From a virus: a stretch of DNA of 64,000 nucleotides. Under the pieces are notes generated by a model, which was not told where the DNA came from, did no database searches, and was given only the letters and a program-made list of their open reading frames with translations. The stretch's first letter is position 1, and every line of letters begins with the position of its first letter. The stretch spans positions 1-64,000 of IMG/VR virus record IMGVR_UViG_3300027895_000005; one strand, 5' to 3'. A program made the position numbers and the translations under genes. Below are positions 17,014-24,717 of this stretch, piece by piece.

Positions 17014-18069
17014 TCAAAAGCAGTAGCGACCTCGATACCTGTCGAGTATCTGTGCCGCCAAGCTTGCTTTTCGGTTCAGCGCAACCGATGCGTTCGCGTA
17101 CATCGCTTGAATTACCTGGTAGGCGAACGGCCCGCACGTAGAAAAACTCCAGATGCTGTGGTTTCGTCTCAAGCAGGTGCGATGCGGGGTAATGGATGAG
17201 CAGAAAGCCCGAAACTGCTCGCAGCACGCCAGAGAACCAGTAAACCCAATCACTGGAGAATCGTAGCGCTTCACGACGCTAACCCACCCATCCCCATCGA
17301 CCATGCCTCGCCAAAAGTGCCTGTTCTTTTCCAGCCGCTTCACTTTCGCAATCTTCGACTTACGCGGCACAACGCCAAAACGCCGAAGGGCAATGGCAAG
17401 CCGCTCGGAATGGACAGTAAGGGATGCTGACGGCGAACAGTTTGGCAAGCTGGTGGATGGTTCTGCTCGACGAATAGGCGTATCCGTTTGAAGAAAGTCG
17501 CGGAAACGAAAGACGGTATCTCGGTCGCTCCAGGTCAACCCAAGCGTGACCGTCGATCTGCCTCGCCCCGGTCGAGGGTTGGTGACACACCCATCGGCCA
17601 TGAGCAGGCCGGCAAAATAACACCCCTCCTCGCTCAACGGCTCATCAAAAACGCTCTCGTTTAAAGTGTACTTGCGGCTCGTCTCTGTTGGCGGCCTGGT
17701 ATCTTCGCCAAGGATTCTCAGCGTTCGACAAATGCAGACACGGTTGACTTTGAAGATTCTTGCGATTTCATTCGCCGTCTTCCCTTCGCGATAGCGAGTC
17801 GCCACTTCCTGCTCTTCCGCTGGGGCGAGATTTCGCCTTTCCGGGCGTGCATCTGCTTTTGAACGAATTCGGACCCCCTCGCCGCGAAGGAGTTCAAGCA
17901 CCTTTGCCGCGCAAATCCCCGTAGCCGCAGCAATTTCGTGGCACGTATCCCCGGCCGTATAAGATTCCTGTATCTGCGCCAGCGTCTCCCGCGATGGCTT
18001 CATCGGCAGCAGTCTGCCAGTGACTCGACATCGCTGAACATTACCGGACCGCACCTTCTCCTCGCTCAT
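17014..18069 (-). CDS. LAGLIDADG-type homing endonuclease with N-terminal HTH repeats
   Basis: A 351-residue protein. Residues about 25-130 hold two helix-turn-helix-like segments (ETLAQIQESYTAGDTCHEIAAATG and EEQEVATRYREGKTANEIARIF), which likely read DNA. Two LAGLIDADG signatures follow, FAGLLMADG near residues 152-160 and FWRGMVDGDG near 252-261, each with the metal-binding acidic residue. Spacing of about 100 residues fits a single-chain, two-motif enzyme. ATG 18069 follows GGAGGAGGGGAGA. It stands free, not inside an intron or intein that can be seen, and lies at the edge of the mixed-strand island, so it is probably a free-standing mobile gene. Confidence 0.85.
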   Translation of the reverse strand: MSEEKVRSGNVQRCRVTGRLLPMKPSRETLAQIQESYTAGDTCHEIAAATGICAAKVLELLRGEGVRIRSKADARPERRNLAPAEEQEVATRYREGKTANEIARIFKVNRVCICRTLRILGEDTRPPTETSRKYTLNESVFDEPLSEEGCYFAGLLMADGCVTNPRPGRGRSTVTLGLTWSDRDTVFRFRDFLQTDTPIRRAEPSTSLPNCSPSASLTVHSERLAIALRRFGVVPRKSKIAKVKRLEKNRHFWRGMVDGDGWVSVVKRYDSPVIGFTGSLACCEQFRAFCSSITPHRTCLRRNHSIWSFSTCGPFAYQVIQAMYANASVALNRKASLAAQILDRYRGRYCF

Positions 18070-18140
18070 TCTCCCCTCCTCCCTCAACGGCAACGGGACA
18101 GGATTCTACCCCGTCCCGTGCCGTTCACCATGTCGGTAGT

Positions 18141-18341
18141 TCACGCAACCTGCGCGAACCGCTTCACGTCTGCGATCCGGAACCGCGTCAGGTTGCGGCT
18201 GAACCGGATGGGTTGCGGCAGGTCGCCTCGCTCAACAAGACGCCAGATGGTCCGCGGGTGGACGGCCAGCAGATAGGCCGCTTGCCGCGCAGAGACGAAC
18301 TCAGCGTCAGGGGGGATCGGGAGAGCGTCGGACTTCTTCAT
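18141..18341 (-). CDS. Excisionase/AlpA-like helix-turn-helix protein
   Basis: A 66-residue protein (MKKSDALPIPPDAEF...) with a classic winged-helix excisionase pattern, SARQAAYLLAVHPRTIWRLV followed by ERGDLPQPIRF and RFRIADVKRF. Proteins of this kind bind DNA and act as excisionases or regulators. ATG 18341 is eight codons inside the longest frame and sits behind AAAGGGGTGGGC. Its extension overlaps the 18356-18709 stop. It lies far from the integrase, so a regulator role for the local island is as likely as excision. Confidence 0.75.
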   Translation of the reverse strand: MKKSDALPIPPDAEFVSARQAAYLLAVHPRTIWRLVERGDLPQPIRFSRNLTRFRIADVKRFAQVA

Positions 18342-18355
18342 GATGCCCACCCCTT

Positions 18356-18709
18356 TCACATCCACTTGGTTGCGGTCTCGCCGTGCTTGTCCGGGTAGAG
18401 AATCGCCACGACACGCAACCCGCCGCCCTTCCGCTCGCGCCAGACGACGATTTCTTCGTCTCTCAACTCCGAGAAGGAGAGCGTCAGATCGTCAACGAAG
18501 TCTTCGAGGTTCTTGCCGACGTCGAGGGTGGCGTCTCCCTGCATGGCGAGGAACCTGTCTTCGGGCTCGACGTTCTCACGCTGGATGACGTAGCCCTGGC
18601 TGTCGCACGACCAGCAGGGACCGAGTTTGCTGCGTCCGACGCCGCCGCAAGACGAGCAGCGGACCTTGCCGGGGTTGCGTCCCGGCGTTTCAACGAGTAG
18701 ACTTTGCAT
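18356..18709 (-). CDS. Small protein with DnaJ-type zinc ribbon
   Basis: A 117-residue protein. CSSCGGVG and CWSCDSQG near residues 18-40 form a CxxC pair like half of a DnaJ cysteine-rich domain. The rest is an acidic helical region (DVGKNLEDFVDDLTLSFSELRDEE) and a strand GLRVVAILYP. It ends just before the HTH gene start. It is divergent from the plus-strand repressor-like gene at 18829. The function is unknown. Confidence 0.65.
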   Translation of the reverse strand: MQSLLVETPGRNPGKVRCSSCGGVGRSKLGPCWSCDSQGYVIQRENVEPEDRFLAMQGDATLDVGKNLEDFVDDLTLSFSELRDEEIVVWRERKGGGLRVVAILYPDKHGETATKWM

Positions 18710-18738
18710 AGGTGCATTCCCCTAACGAATGTTGCCTA

Positions 18739-18772
18739 GCAACCGAAGCGGAATGCGAGTCCGCTCGGTTGC
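18739..18772. promoter_or_regulatory. Inverted repeat in the divergent 18710-18828 intergenic region
   Basis: The arm GCAACCGAAGCGGA (18739-18752) pairs with TCCGCTCGGTTGC (18760-18772), with one bulged A. A smaller GTTGC-CTA-GCAAC repeat overlaps its left edge at 18731-18743. The position between the minus-strand Zn-ribbon gene and the plus-strand XRE gene suits an operator for the XRE protein. That is inference. Confidence 0.45.
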
Positions 18773-18828
18773 ACCTAATAAAGCATGGTACTAAAAGCCG
18801 AATCATCGGTCAAGGGAAGTAGGCGGCA

Positions 18829-19062
18829 ATGTTGATGACACTCGATGGGAAACTTGTCGGCCGGCGGGTGCGGGCGCTGCGAGAGGCGACAGATCCGAGG
18901 ATGTCTCAGCAGGATCTGGCCAGTGCTGCCGACCTGACGCTGTCCGCACTGTTCCGTCTTGAGAAGGGAAGAACGACCGATCCTCGACTGAGCACCATTG
19001 TTCGCCTTGCTGCCGCCCTGGACGTTGCGGTCGATGAACTCATCCGGGAGGAGAAACCATGA
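18829..19062 (+). CDS. XRE-family HTH transcriptional regulator
   Basis: A 77-residue Cro/CI-type protein. The pattern LVGRRVRALREATDPRMSQQDLA (helices 1-2), then ADLTLSALFRLEKGR (recognition helix), then STIVRLAAALDVAVDEL is textbook XRE. It is essentially one DNA-binding domain with no sensor, so it may act as a repressor dimer. Its stop overlaps the next gene's start (ATGA), so both are coupled. The candidate operator lies just upstream at 18739-18772. Confidence 0.85.
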   Translation: MLMTLDGKLVGRRVRALREATDPRMSQQDLASAADLTLSALFRLEKGRTTDPRLSTIVRLAAALDVAVDELIREEKP

Positions 19063-19313
19063 TCCCCTCCGAACTTCTCGAACTCCTGCGCCGCCGACCG
19101 TTCGTCCCTTTCGTCCTGGTCAGCAGCGACGGCAAAACGTACTCGATCAGCCATCCGGACATGGTCGCTCCGCTTCCATCCGCCATCATGGTTCTGCGCC
19201 CCAATCCGGCGATTCCCGGCGCCTACCTTGGGATGGATTTCGTGTCGATGTTTCATATCGTTCGCGTCGAACAGCATGAGACGGCGCAGGGCAACGGGAC
19301 CGGCCAGTCGTGA
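19059..19313 (+). CDS. Hypothetical protein coupled to the XRE regulator
   Basis: An 84-residue protein, MIPSELLELLRRRPFVPFVLVSSDG. The RRPFxPFxLxxSDG...YxIxHPD pattern matches a small protein group common in planctomycete genomes with no known function. Strands KTYSISHPDMV and SAIMVLRPN follow, and the tail (MFHIVRVEQHET) ends in polar residues. It overlaps the XRE stop by four bases and so is probably its operon partner. Confidence 0.7.
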   Translation: MIPSELLELLRRRPFVPFVLVSSDGKTYSISHPDMVAPLPSAIMVLRPNPAIPGAYLGMDFVSMFHIVRVEQHETAQGNGTGQS

Positions 19314-19315
19314 AC

Positions 19316-19516
19316 CTACAGCAGATCCTTCGTGAGGGCTGCGGCCGGAAAGGACTCCTTCATCACGAGACGGTCGCCGACGTCGAACCAGGTGACGCAA
19401 ACAGGCGTTGCGGCCCCGGGGCCGAATCCTGTGACAACCATCGGAGGGCCTCCTGATTTCACCTTCACAATGTCCCCTACTTTGAAGGGGCAATCAGTTT
19501 GCGGTGCTTCGTTCAT
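19316..19516 (-). CDS. DUF2158-type small protein (copy 1)
   Basis: A 66-residue protein with the family core CPFKVGDIVKVKSGGPPMVVTGFG, then VCVTWFDVGDRLVMKESFPAAAL. Family members are small, single-domain and of unknown function. The frame can extend to 19723, but the upstream part is basic and unlike the family, and ATG 19516 (MNEAPQTD) aligns with copy 3. It is one of three DUF2158 genes within 800 bases in alternating orientation. Confidence 0.75.
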   Translation of the reverse strand: MNEAPQTDCPFKVGDIVKVKSGGPPMVVTGFGPGAATPVCVTWFDVGDRLVMKESFPAAALTKDLL

Positions 19517-19737
19517 CGCTGAGGTTTCCACAGGGCGACCAGAGGGAACAGGGGAAACTGTATCGGAACCGTCATCGTCTGTCTCGATCCACGGACCAGA
19601 AAGCAGACGGAGCGAGGATTTAAACCTTCTTCGCGCCCTGGCGCCACTCTCTTGCTCGGTGGCAGCAATCTCTTCGCGGGCAATGCGGCGGATGGTTGGT
19701 TCATGCATCGTATCAGTCTCCAAGAGGAGTAGCCCCC

Positions 19738-19959
19738 ATGTCCGAACAGGTCCAACCTGGCGACATCGTCAAACTCAAATCGGACGGTCCGACGATGGTC
19801 ATCGGTTGCTTTGAAGATGGTGCGACAGAGCCGGTGGCGCGGTGCTACTGGTTTGTCGGCAACGATCTGCGAGAGGTTGCCATTTCCATTTCGGCGCTCG
19901 TCAAGACATCCGCAGGGGAGGCCAATTCAGCAACCCCTTCGTCACCGCCTCCGGATTGA
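19738..19959 (+). CDS. DUF2158-type small protein (copy 2)
   Basis: A 73-residue protein starting MSEQVQPGDIVKLKSDGPTMV behind GAGGAG. The usual GDIVxLKSxGPxMxV core is followed by CYWFVGNDLREVAISISAL, as in the two minus-strand copies. Its 3' end overlaps the 3' end of copy 3 by 59 bases on the opposite strand. Confidence 0.75.
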   Translation: MSEQVQPGDIVKLKSDGPTMVIGCFEDGATEPVARCYWFVGNDLREVAISISALVKTSAGEANSATPSSPPPD

Positions 19960-20113
19960 ACGTCGCGGTCCTCTCGGTGCCGTCGAGGAGAAACCACATG
20001 CATCCTACCGCCGTGGCGTACCCCCCGGTCACCGTCATGGCGGGACCGCCACTCTTTAACATCACCACGTCCCCCGGCTTGTAGGGGCATTCGGCTTTCT
20101 GCGTCTCGTTCAT
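19901..20113 (-). CDS. DUF2158-type small protein (copy 3)
   Basis: A 70-residue protein starting MNETQKAECPYKPGDVVMLK at ATG 20113. The core GDVVMLKSGGPAMTVTGGY and CMWFLLDGTERTATFNPEAV match the other two copies. It shares the leading MNE and a Cys-Pro pair with copy 1, so these two are the closest relatives. It converges with copy 2 and overlaps its coding end. Confidence 0.75.
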   Translation of the reverse strand: MNETQKAECPYKPGDVVMLKSGGPAMTVTGGYATAVGCMWFLLDGTERTATFNPEAVTKGLLNWPPLRMS

Positions 20114-20162
20114 CGCTTGAGTCTCCACGGGGCGAACAAGGGAAATTGTAGCAGGTTGCATC

Positions 20163-20519
20163 ATGATCCGCTTCACCTGCCTTGCGTGCCAGGCCGTCTC
20201 CGAAGCTCCCGAGTCCGCCGCCGGCAAGATGACCCGTTGCCCCGACTGCGGCGCCAGCATCCGAATCCCCCTGCCGCCGACCACGTTGCACGTCTCCCCA
20301 GAGGACGAACCGAAGCTTGTGCCGATACCGCCACCATTGCCACCCGCCGAATCAATCCTCGACACGCCGTTCTCCAAGCTGACCCCTCGAGGCGTCTTTA
20401 AGATTTGGTGGTTCTGCGCTCAGATAATCCTGATCGCTGGCGTTCTCTTCTTCCTGGCCTACCTCGCGTGGGCGATGTGGATAATGCAGCAAAGCGATCT
20501 GCGGAATTTCAAGCCGTGA
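20163..20519 (+). CDS. Zinc-ribbon membrane protein
   Basis: A 118-residue protein. Residues 6-28 form a zinc ribbon (CLACQAVSEAPESAAGKMTRC plus PDCG), a module frequent at the N-terminus of planctomycete membrane proteins. A Pro-rich linker (PIPPPLPP) leads to one membrane span near residues 82-105 (WWFCAQIILIAGVLFFLAYL). It stands as the last plus-strand gene of the mixed island, convergent with the tail genes. It could be a lysogenic-conversion or moron gene. The function is unknown. Confidence 0.7.
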   Translation: MIRFTCLACQAVSEAPESAAGKMTRCPDCGASIRIPLPPTTLHVSPEDEPKLVPIPPPLPPAESILDTPFSKLTPRGVFKIWWFCAQIILIAGVLFFLAYLAWAMWIMQQSDLRNFKP

Positions 20520-20526
20520 TCGCCTG

Positions 20527-21117
20527 TCAGAACGTGATCGCTTGCCCGGAGAATCCTGCCGGGGACGGGATCGGACCGAGAAGATTCTGGATGTATGTGC
20601 CGGGATTGATGACGTTGGCCGTCAGCGCCGTCGTATCGAGCTGGATCACGCCGCCGTACAGCGGATCGGTGTCAGCCGGCGGAACCTGCAGGACGTAGAA
20701 GTACTGTATCGTGCGAACGTAGATCGGTGTCCCGTCAGCCATCACCTCGTTGGCGGGAATCGTCTTCGTGCTGAACATGAGCACTTCATTATCGTTCGTC
20801 AAGGGAGACGGCAACGTCGGCGGTCCGCCGACGGATTGAAAGGCCGCCGAGACGACTTTCCAGGTAATTCCTCCCGTTAATCTCCAGAACTGCACGGGCG
20901 AACCTGGCGGACCGGACGACGGCGCCGCTCCGAGGCCGCGGTTGCTAGCGTAACCTACGGTCATGCCGGCCGAGATTAGTGCCGTCCCAGGCGGCTGTGG
21001 GGGATAGTCGAACCCCGACGGCGCAGGCGACGGGGCGTTGTCGGGCGGCGTGTTCGCCAGATTCGACTCGGGAGGCGTCGGCGGTGGATTCGTGTAGTTC
21101 GGCGGTTGATTCGGCAC
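20527..21117 (-). CDS. Pro-rich hypothetical tail protein
   Basis: A 196-residue protein. The first 45 residues are a disordered Pro/Asn-rich leader (PPNYTNPPPTPPESN). The rest is beta-rich (VQFWRLTGGITWKVVSAAF, NEVLMFSTKTIPANEVM, IYVRTIQYFYVLQVPP). It follows the 21121-22569 gene by 3 bases, so it belongs to the tail or baseplate group. No known family was seen. Confidence 0.6.
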   Translation of the reverse strand: MPNQPPNYTNPPPTPPESNLANTPPDNAPSPAPSGFDYPPQPPGTALISAGMTVGYASNRGLGAAPSSGPPGSPVQFWRLTGGITWKVVSAAFQSVGGPPTLPSPLTNDNEVLMFSTKTIPANEVMADGTPIYVRTIQYFYVLQVPPADTDPLYGGVIQLDTTALTANVINPGTYIQNLLGPIPSPAGFSGQAITF

Positions 21118-21120
21118 TTC

Positions 21121-22569
21121 TCAAACCTCCGTCGTTATATCCATCGCGATCGGTGGCGCGATGGGGGCAGGTGGCAGCGAGCCGGGGACGGGGGTCAACG
21201 CCTGGGCGAAGATGTTATTCAAATAGCCGCTGCCGCGGGTATTGTTCGAGTTTGGTAGTTGTGTTCGTGGTGTGGATGGCAAGTAGTTAAGCGGAGCGCC
21301 TACTCCGGTGTTCATATCCATGAGGCTCGGGGCAAACGTATCACCCAGAAAACCCTTGGCCGAAATCAGGTTCTGCATCACCAGTGTGAAGCGAACTTCA
21401 ACGGTCGGCTGATCTTCCGATCCAATCCACTGGGTGAGGGTGATACTTTCTATCGCCAGCAGGTTACCAGACGCCAGCGCAGGCGTTTGAACCTTGATTG
21501 AGAACACCTGCCTGGCGATTTTGTAGAGGTTCTGATTGTTGGCGCCGCTTTGGCCGAGAACGCGGACAACGCAGGAAACCCTGGTGTCGGCGCTACTCAT
21601 GTTGAGCGCCTGATGCGCTATGTTTGCCACCGTTCGCGCCGTGAAAGCTGCGCCGGCGCCTGTCCAGAACGATGCGGCTTCGGCGGCTATGGCTGCGGCT
21701 GTATCGATTCCCCGATGCGCTAACTTCTTGAAGGTGAACACCTCGACCCCTGAATGGACGCTGATCGTCCCCTCGATCTTCTCCACCCCGCTATTAGCGC
21801 CTAAACCGTAGCTCGTTTCTCTGTCAATGCACCTGTACCGATATGTCCGGTTGTCATCCTCCACGGTCCAAGAGGGCCGAATCCGTCGAAAAGAACTGTC
21901 CGACGGAACCAACAACAGGTTGCGGAAGTCGTCCGGAAAAGCTTCCTCTGCAACCAACCCGTCCAGGCGAAACACGGCCGTGCCGTCGATAGTGCGCGTG
22001 GTGAACCCGGCGCTGTCGATGTCAGCCGTCATCGACCAGCGGTTGGAAAGCAGGATCTTCGTGTACGCCGTCGTTGCCAGCTCAACCGAGAAGTTGAGAA
22101 AAATCGTCTTGTCGCCGCGCACCTCGTAACAGCGGCAGCGCCGCACGAACGGCCCACCCATCGCATCGCACGGAAGGAACTGCGTTCCAGCGGCGTCGAT
22201 GCGGTTGGGCGCTTCCAGAACGAGGTCGGGGCCGATCCAGTATTGCACCAGCGGACGGGGGTTGCCAAGCAACTGTGTGATGACGCGAGCGGTGAGTCCA
22301 GAGCGGTCGCCCGGCCCCGTCGCGAAGGTCAGCCCCGCAGGGGGTAGCGCACCCGGGGGCGGAACCACGGCAAGGCTTACGGTCGGCTGGTTGGTCGCCA
22401 TCATCAGAGGGTTGATGATGGCGCGAACCTCGAGCTTTACCCGGTGAAACAGCACCTCCATGCCGGAAGAATCCATCTCCGGCGTCGCCTCCATCGAGAT
22501 GGTTTCCATCTCGTTCGGGCGTATCTCGAATGTCGTGCCGTCCTGTCCGGTAATCACCAGTCTGGCCAT
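21121..22569 (-). CDS. Hypothetical tail/baseplate protein
   Basis: A 482-residue protein. ATG 22569 lies five bases after AGGAG; a GTG one codon earlier is possible. The first 50 residues (ARLVITGQDGTTFEIRPNEM then EVLFHRVKLEVRA) are repeated as the small protein at 24529-24708, so this is a separable module. The middle is beta-rich (VQYWIGPDLVLEAP, TIFLNFSVELATT, VFRLDGLVAEEAFPDDFRN) and the C-terminus is Pro/Asn-rich. Its position downstream of the tape-measure slot suits a distal tail or baseplate protein. Confidence 0.65.
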   Translation of the reverse strand: MARLVITGQDGTTFEIRPNEMETISMEATPEMDSSGMEVLFHRVKLEVRAIINPLMMATNQPTVSLAVVPPPGALPPAGLTFATGPGDRSGLTARVITQLLGNPRPLVQYWIGPDLVLEAPNRIDAAGTQFLPCDAMGGPFVRRCRCYEVRGDKTIFLNFSVELATTAYTKILLSNRWSMTADIDSAGFTTRTIDGTAVFRLDGLVAEEAFPDDFRNLLLVPSDSSFRRIRPSWTVEDDNRTYRYRCIDRETSYGLGANSGVEKIEGTISVHSGVEVFTFKKLAHRGIDTAAAIAAEAASFWTGAGAAFTARTVANIAHQALNMSSADTRVSCVVRVLGQSGANNQNLYKIARQVFSIKVQTPALASGNLLAIESITLTQWIGSEDQPTVEVRFTLVMQNLISAKGFLGDTFAPSLMDMNTGVGAPLNYLPSTPRTQLPNSNNTRGSGYLNNIFAQALTPVPGSLPPAPIAPPIAMDITTEV

Positions 22570-22581
22570 CACTTCTCCTGG

Positions 22582-23823
22582 TCAGACGACGGAAGAACCC
22601 CGGGCGCCGCGAATCGACTCGGGAGCGGTTGGGCTCAGTTCTCGCTTCTCGCGATCCTCCTTCGCATACGCCCCCTCGCCGTGCGAGAACTTCTTGCGCA
22701 TCGACGAAGCCGCCCCACCGCCCTTTTCCCCTTCCTTGAGCGTACCCAGAATTTCCTTGAGTACACCTGCCATCTCCTTGAGGAATTCAGTGTCCTCTTC
22801 CGCGCCTTCGTCGCGTTCGACCTGTTCAGCGTCGTCGCGCCCCCTGCCCGGCAACTGCTGATCCGCGGACGGCAACGGCGGTTCGGGCAATTGTGATTCC
22901 CGGCCCCCTGGAAGCTGGAACAACTCTTCCAGGTCGGCACGGTTCAGGTTCAGCCGCTTGCTGTCCCTTGGCGCTACGGACTCTTCCAGGGAGTACGGTT
23001 CGGCCGGTGGTCGCGGCAATGGCTGTGCCGCGTAGTCGAACAGCGAAGGAGGGCGCGGGCCAGCCTCTTCCGCTGGAATCGTACCAAGAGGCAGTTTCGA
23101 CCCGAAGTCGCCGTCGATGCGGGGAATGCCGAAATCGCTCATCCCCTTCACCTTGAACCGCGGCAACTGACTGGCGTCGAACTCTTCCTTTGTCGATCGT
23201 GGCGCCTCGGGAGGGCCGGGCAAGACATCGCTTGCGCTGATCGCGTCCCACCACTTCTTCGGCGGTCCGACGTCAGCCTCGTCCTGTGCGTCTTCCCACT
23301 CCTGTAATCGCTTCTCTTCGGGGGTGGACGGCGGCGCCGGGAGACTCGGGTCGAGCAGCGGAGCGGTCTGGTAGAAGGACGACGGCAGCGGGGGCGGCGA
23401 GACCTTCCCGGCGAAATCCGGGTCAAGGAGCGGCTGGCCGGCCACGTCGCGTTCCAGCATCTCCCACGGGAGCGCTGGCGGTGTTGCCTGGGACGCCGGG
23501 GGCGGCGTGGGCAACTGGTTGGCGGTCCAGTCGGGCATGTCTCGCGACTGTAGGAACCGCAGCGTGCTCTGCTCCACGTTCTGCTGATTGAACCCGCCCC
23601 GCGCGATGTTCTCGAACAACTCAAGGGCTGATTGTAGATGATCGTCGCGCTGCTGCTGGGCAACCCACTGCGTGACCATCCCCTCGCGCACAGCCTTCGC
23701 CACGGCAGCAGGGAGATCCTTGAGGAAGTCCAGACCGCCGGACGCCTGCTGCCGCGCAAGGTTGGCCGCGAGACGGGCATTCATCTCCAGCGCGGCGTTC
23801 AGGTCTTGCGGTGTCTCAGCCAC
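22582..23823 (-). CDS. Pro-rich helical protein in the tape-measure position
   Basis: A 413-residue protein. GTG 23823 overlaps the stop of the frameshifted chaperone and gives (V/M)AETPQDLNAALEMNARLA, with helices to about residue 100. A long Pro/Leu/Asp-rich disordered centre follows (PLPSSFYQTAPLLDPSLPAPP), then a helical end (EFLKEMAGVLKEILGTLKEG). In lambda-like order the gene after G/GT is the tape measure. This one is short for that and lacks hydrophobic spans, so it could instead be a structural or assembly protein. The role is uncertain. Confidence 0.6.
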   Translation of the reverse strand: MAETPQDLNAALEMNARLAANLARQQASGGLDFLKDLPAAVAKAVREGMVTQWVAQQQRDDHLQSALELFENIARGGFNQQNVEQSTLRFLQSRDMPDWTANQLPTPPPASQATPPALPWEMLERDVAGQPLLDPDFAGKVSPPPLPSSFYQTAPLLDPSLPAPPSTPEEKRLQEWEDAQDEADVGPPKKWWDAISASDVLPGPPEAPRSTKEEFDASQLPRFKVKGMSDFGIPRIDGDFGSKLPLGTIPAEEAGPRPPSLFDYAAQPLPRPPAEPYSLEESVAPRDSKRLNLNRADLEELFQLPGGRESQLPEPPLPSADQQLPGRGRDDAEQVERDEGAEEDTEFLKEMAGVLKEILGTLKEGEKGGGAASSMRKKFSHGEGAYAKEDREKRELSPTAPESIRGARGSSVV

Positions 23824-24519
23824 GTTTCGCCCTCGCCGCCGCCCTCTGCTGCTGGCTTGCCCCCAAAATCGCATCCACCTCGGCCGGGTCCTGCGCCACC
23901 GCGTCGGCCCACTCCGGCCCCAGGTCCGCCAGGCTGTGGTAGCTCTGCACGCCCTTGCCGACCGCGACCGACTGTTGCAGGCGCACGCGCGAGATGTGGC
24001 TGACGAGCGAGACGTAGTGGTAGTAGCCGCCGGATGGGGTTGTGCCCGTCAGCCAACCCCAGAGACGAGCAACAAGGGATGCAGGAGCAAGCGACATGGG
24101 GCAGAACCCGTAGGCGGCGCAGAAGTCGGCTAACTCCCGGCCGCTCTCCCGTTTTTTTCCGACCACTCCCACCACTGTTTGAGACAGTACCAGCACTCCG
24201 CGTCGAGCGCCCCTTTACCGTCAGCCGGGTTGAACGCCGGCAGTTTGAACGCCTGGCGGACCACGGCGGCGAGGTTGTCCTGAGCTTCGGCGCGGCGGAG
24301 CTGGTCTATCGCCTCCATCTTCTCCTCTTCCTCGGTCAACTTTCGATCGCCAGGAGGAGGAGGCACGTCGCTCGCATCGCGGCACAGTTGCGACAGGCGT
24401 CCCCCCGACGCCTGTACGAGTCGCCGGCGCAGGGCGAGCGGGTCCTCGTTCACCATCATCTGGCCGTTCCAGAACGTAAATATTTTTCTCTCAGGAGGGG
24501 CAAAGTTGGCGCTGGCCAT
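23816..24519 (-). CDS. Tail assembly chaperone GT-type fusion made by -1 frameshift
   Basis: Frame 0 from ATG 24519 reads 123 codons to the slippery site at 24157-24151. A -1 shift there joins it to a frame of 111 residues that stops at 23816, giving a predicted 234-residue product. The downstream part reads CGG GAG AGC (RESGRELADFCAAYGF) and ends AGASQQQRAAARAKRG-like. The arrangement (short protein, slippery heptamer, -1 extension just before the tape-measure position) is that of lambda G/GT chaperones, which load the tape measure during tail assembly. The fusion is inferred and not experimentally shown. Confidence 0.65.
24130..24519 (-). CDS. Tail assembly chaperone G-type (unshifted product)
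   Basis: A 129-residue protein, MASANFAPPERKIFTFWNGQ. Acidic and helical stretches (KLTEEEEKMEAIDQLRRAEAQ) are followed by AECWYCLKQWWEWSEKNGRAAGS before the TAG at 24132-24130. In lambda-like phages the unshifted protein greatly outnumbers the fusion. Its last codons overlap the -1 frame of the T-type part. The family assignment rests on position and the slippery site, not on sequence identity. Confidence 0.7.
   Translation of the reverse strand: MASANFAPPERKIFTFWNGQMMVNEDPLALRRRLVQASGGRLSQLCRDASDVPPPPGDRKLTEEEEKMEAIDQLRRAEAQDNLAAVVRQAFKLPAFNPADGKGALDAECWYCLKQWWEWSEKNGRAAGS
24151..24157 (-). other. A AAA AAC slippery heptamer for -1 programmed frameshifting
   Basis: On the minus strand, frame 0 reads TCG GAA AAA AAC GGG. 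The heptamer A-AAA-AAC spans 24157-24151 and allows tandem slippage to GGA AAA AAA CGG. It is a canonical -1 slip site, and it lies six codons before the frame-0 stop. No strong downstream pseudoknot was assessed. Confidence 0.65.
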
Positions 24520-24528
24520 GCGTTCCTC

Positions 24529-24708
24529 TTACGTGGGCCTTGGCGATTCAGCGGTGGGGTAGTGACGCCCACGGACGTTGACCACGACCCGATGAAACAG
24601 AAGTTCTGTTTCAGAGTCGTTCATCTCCGGCACGGAGTCTATTGTCATCTCGTCGCACTGGATCTCCAGCGTCTTGCCGTTATGCTTGATGAGAACAAGT
24701 CTGTCCAT
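24529..24708 (-). CDS. Small paralog of the N-terminal module of the 482-residue tail protein
   Basis: A 59-residue protein, MDRLVLIKHNGKTLEIQCDEM, ending SPRPT. It matches the first 50 residues of the 21121-22569 protein: RLV(L/I), G-x-T-x-EI, EMx-I, PEMxxSxxExLFHRVxxxVR. It sits between the tail tube candidate and the chaperones, where a tiny structural or adaptor domain would be useful. The function is unknown. Confidence 0.6.
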   Translation of the reverse strand: MDRLVLIKHNGKTLEIQCDEMTIDSVPEMNDSETELLFHRVVVNVRGRHYPTAESPRPT

Positions 24709-24717
24709 ACTTTCCTC

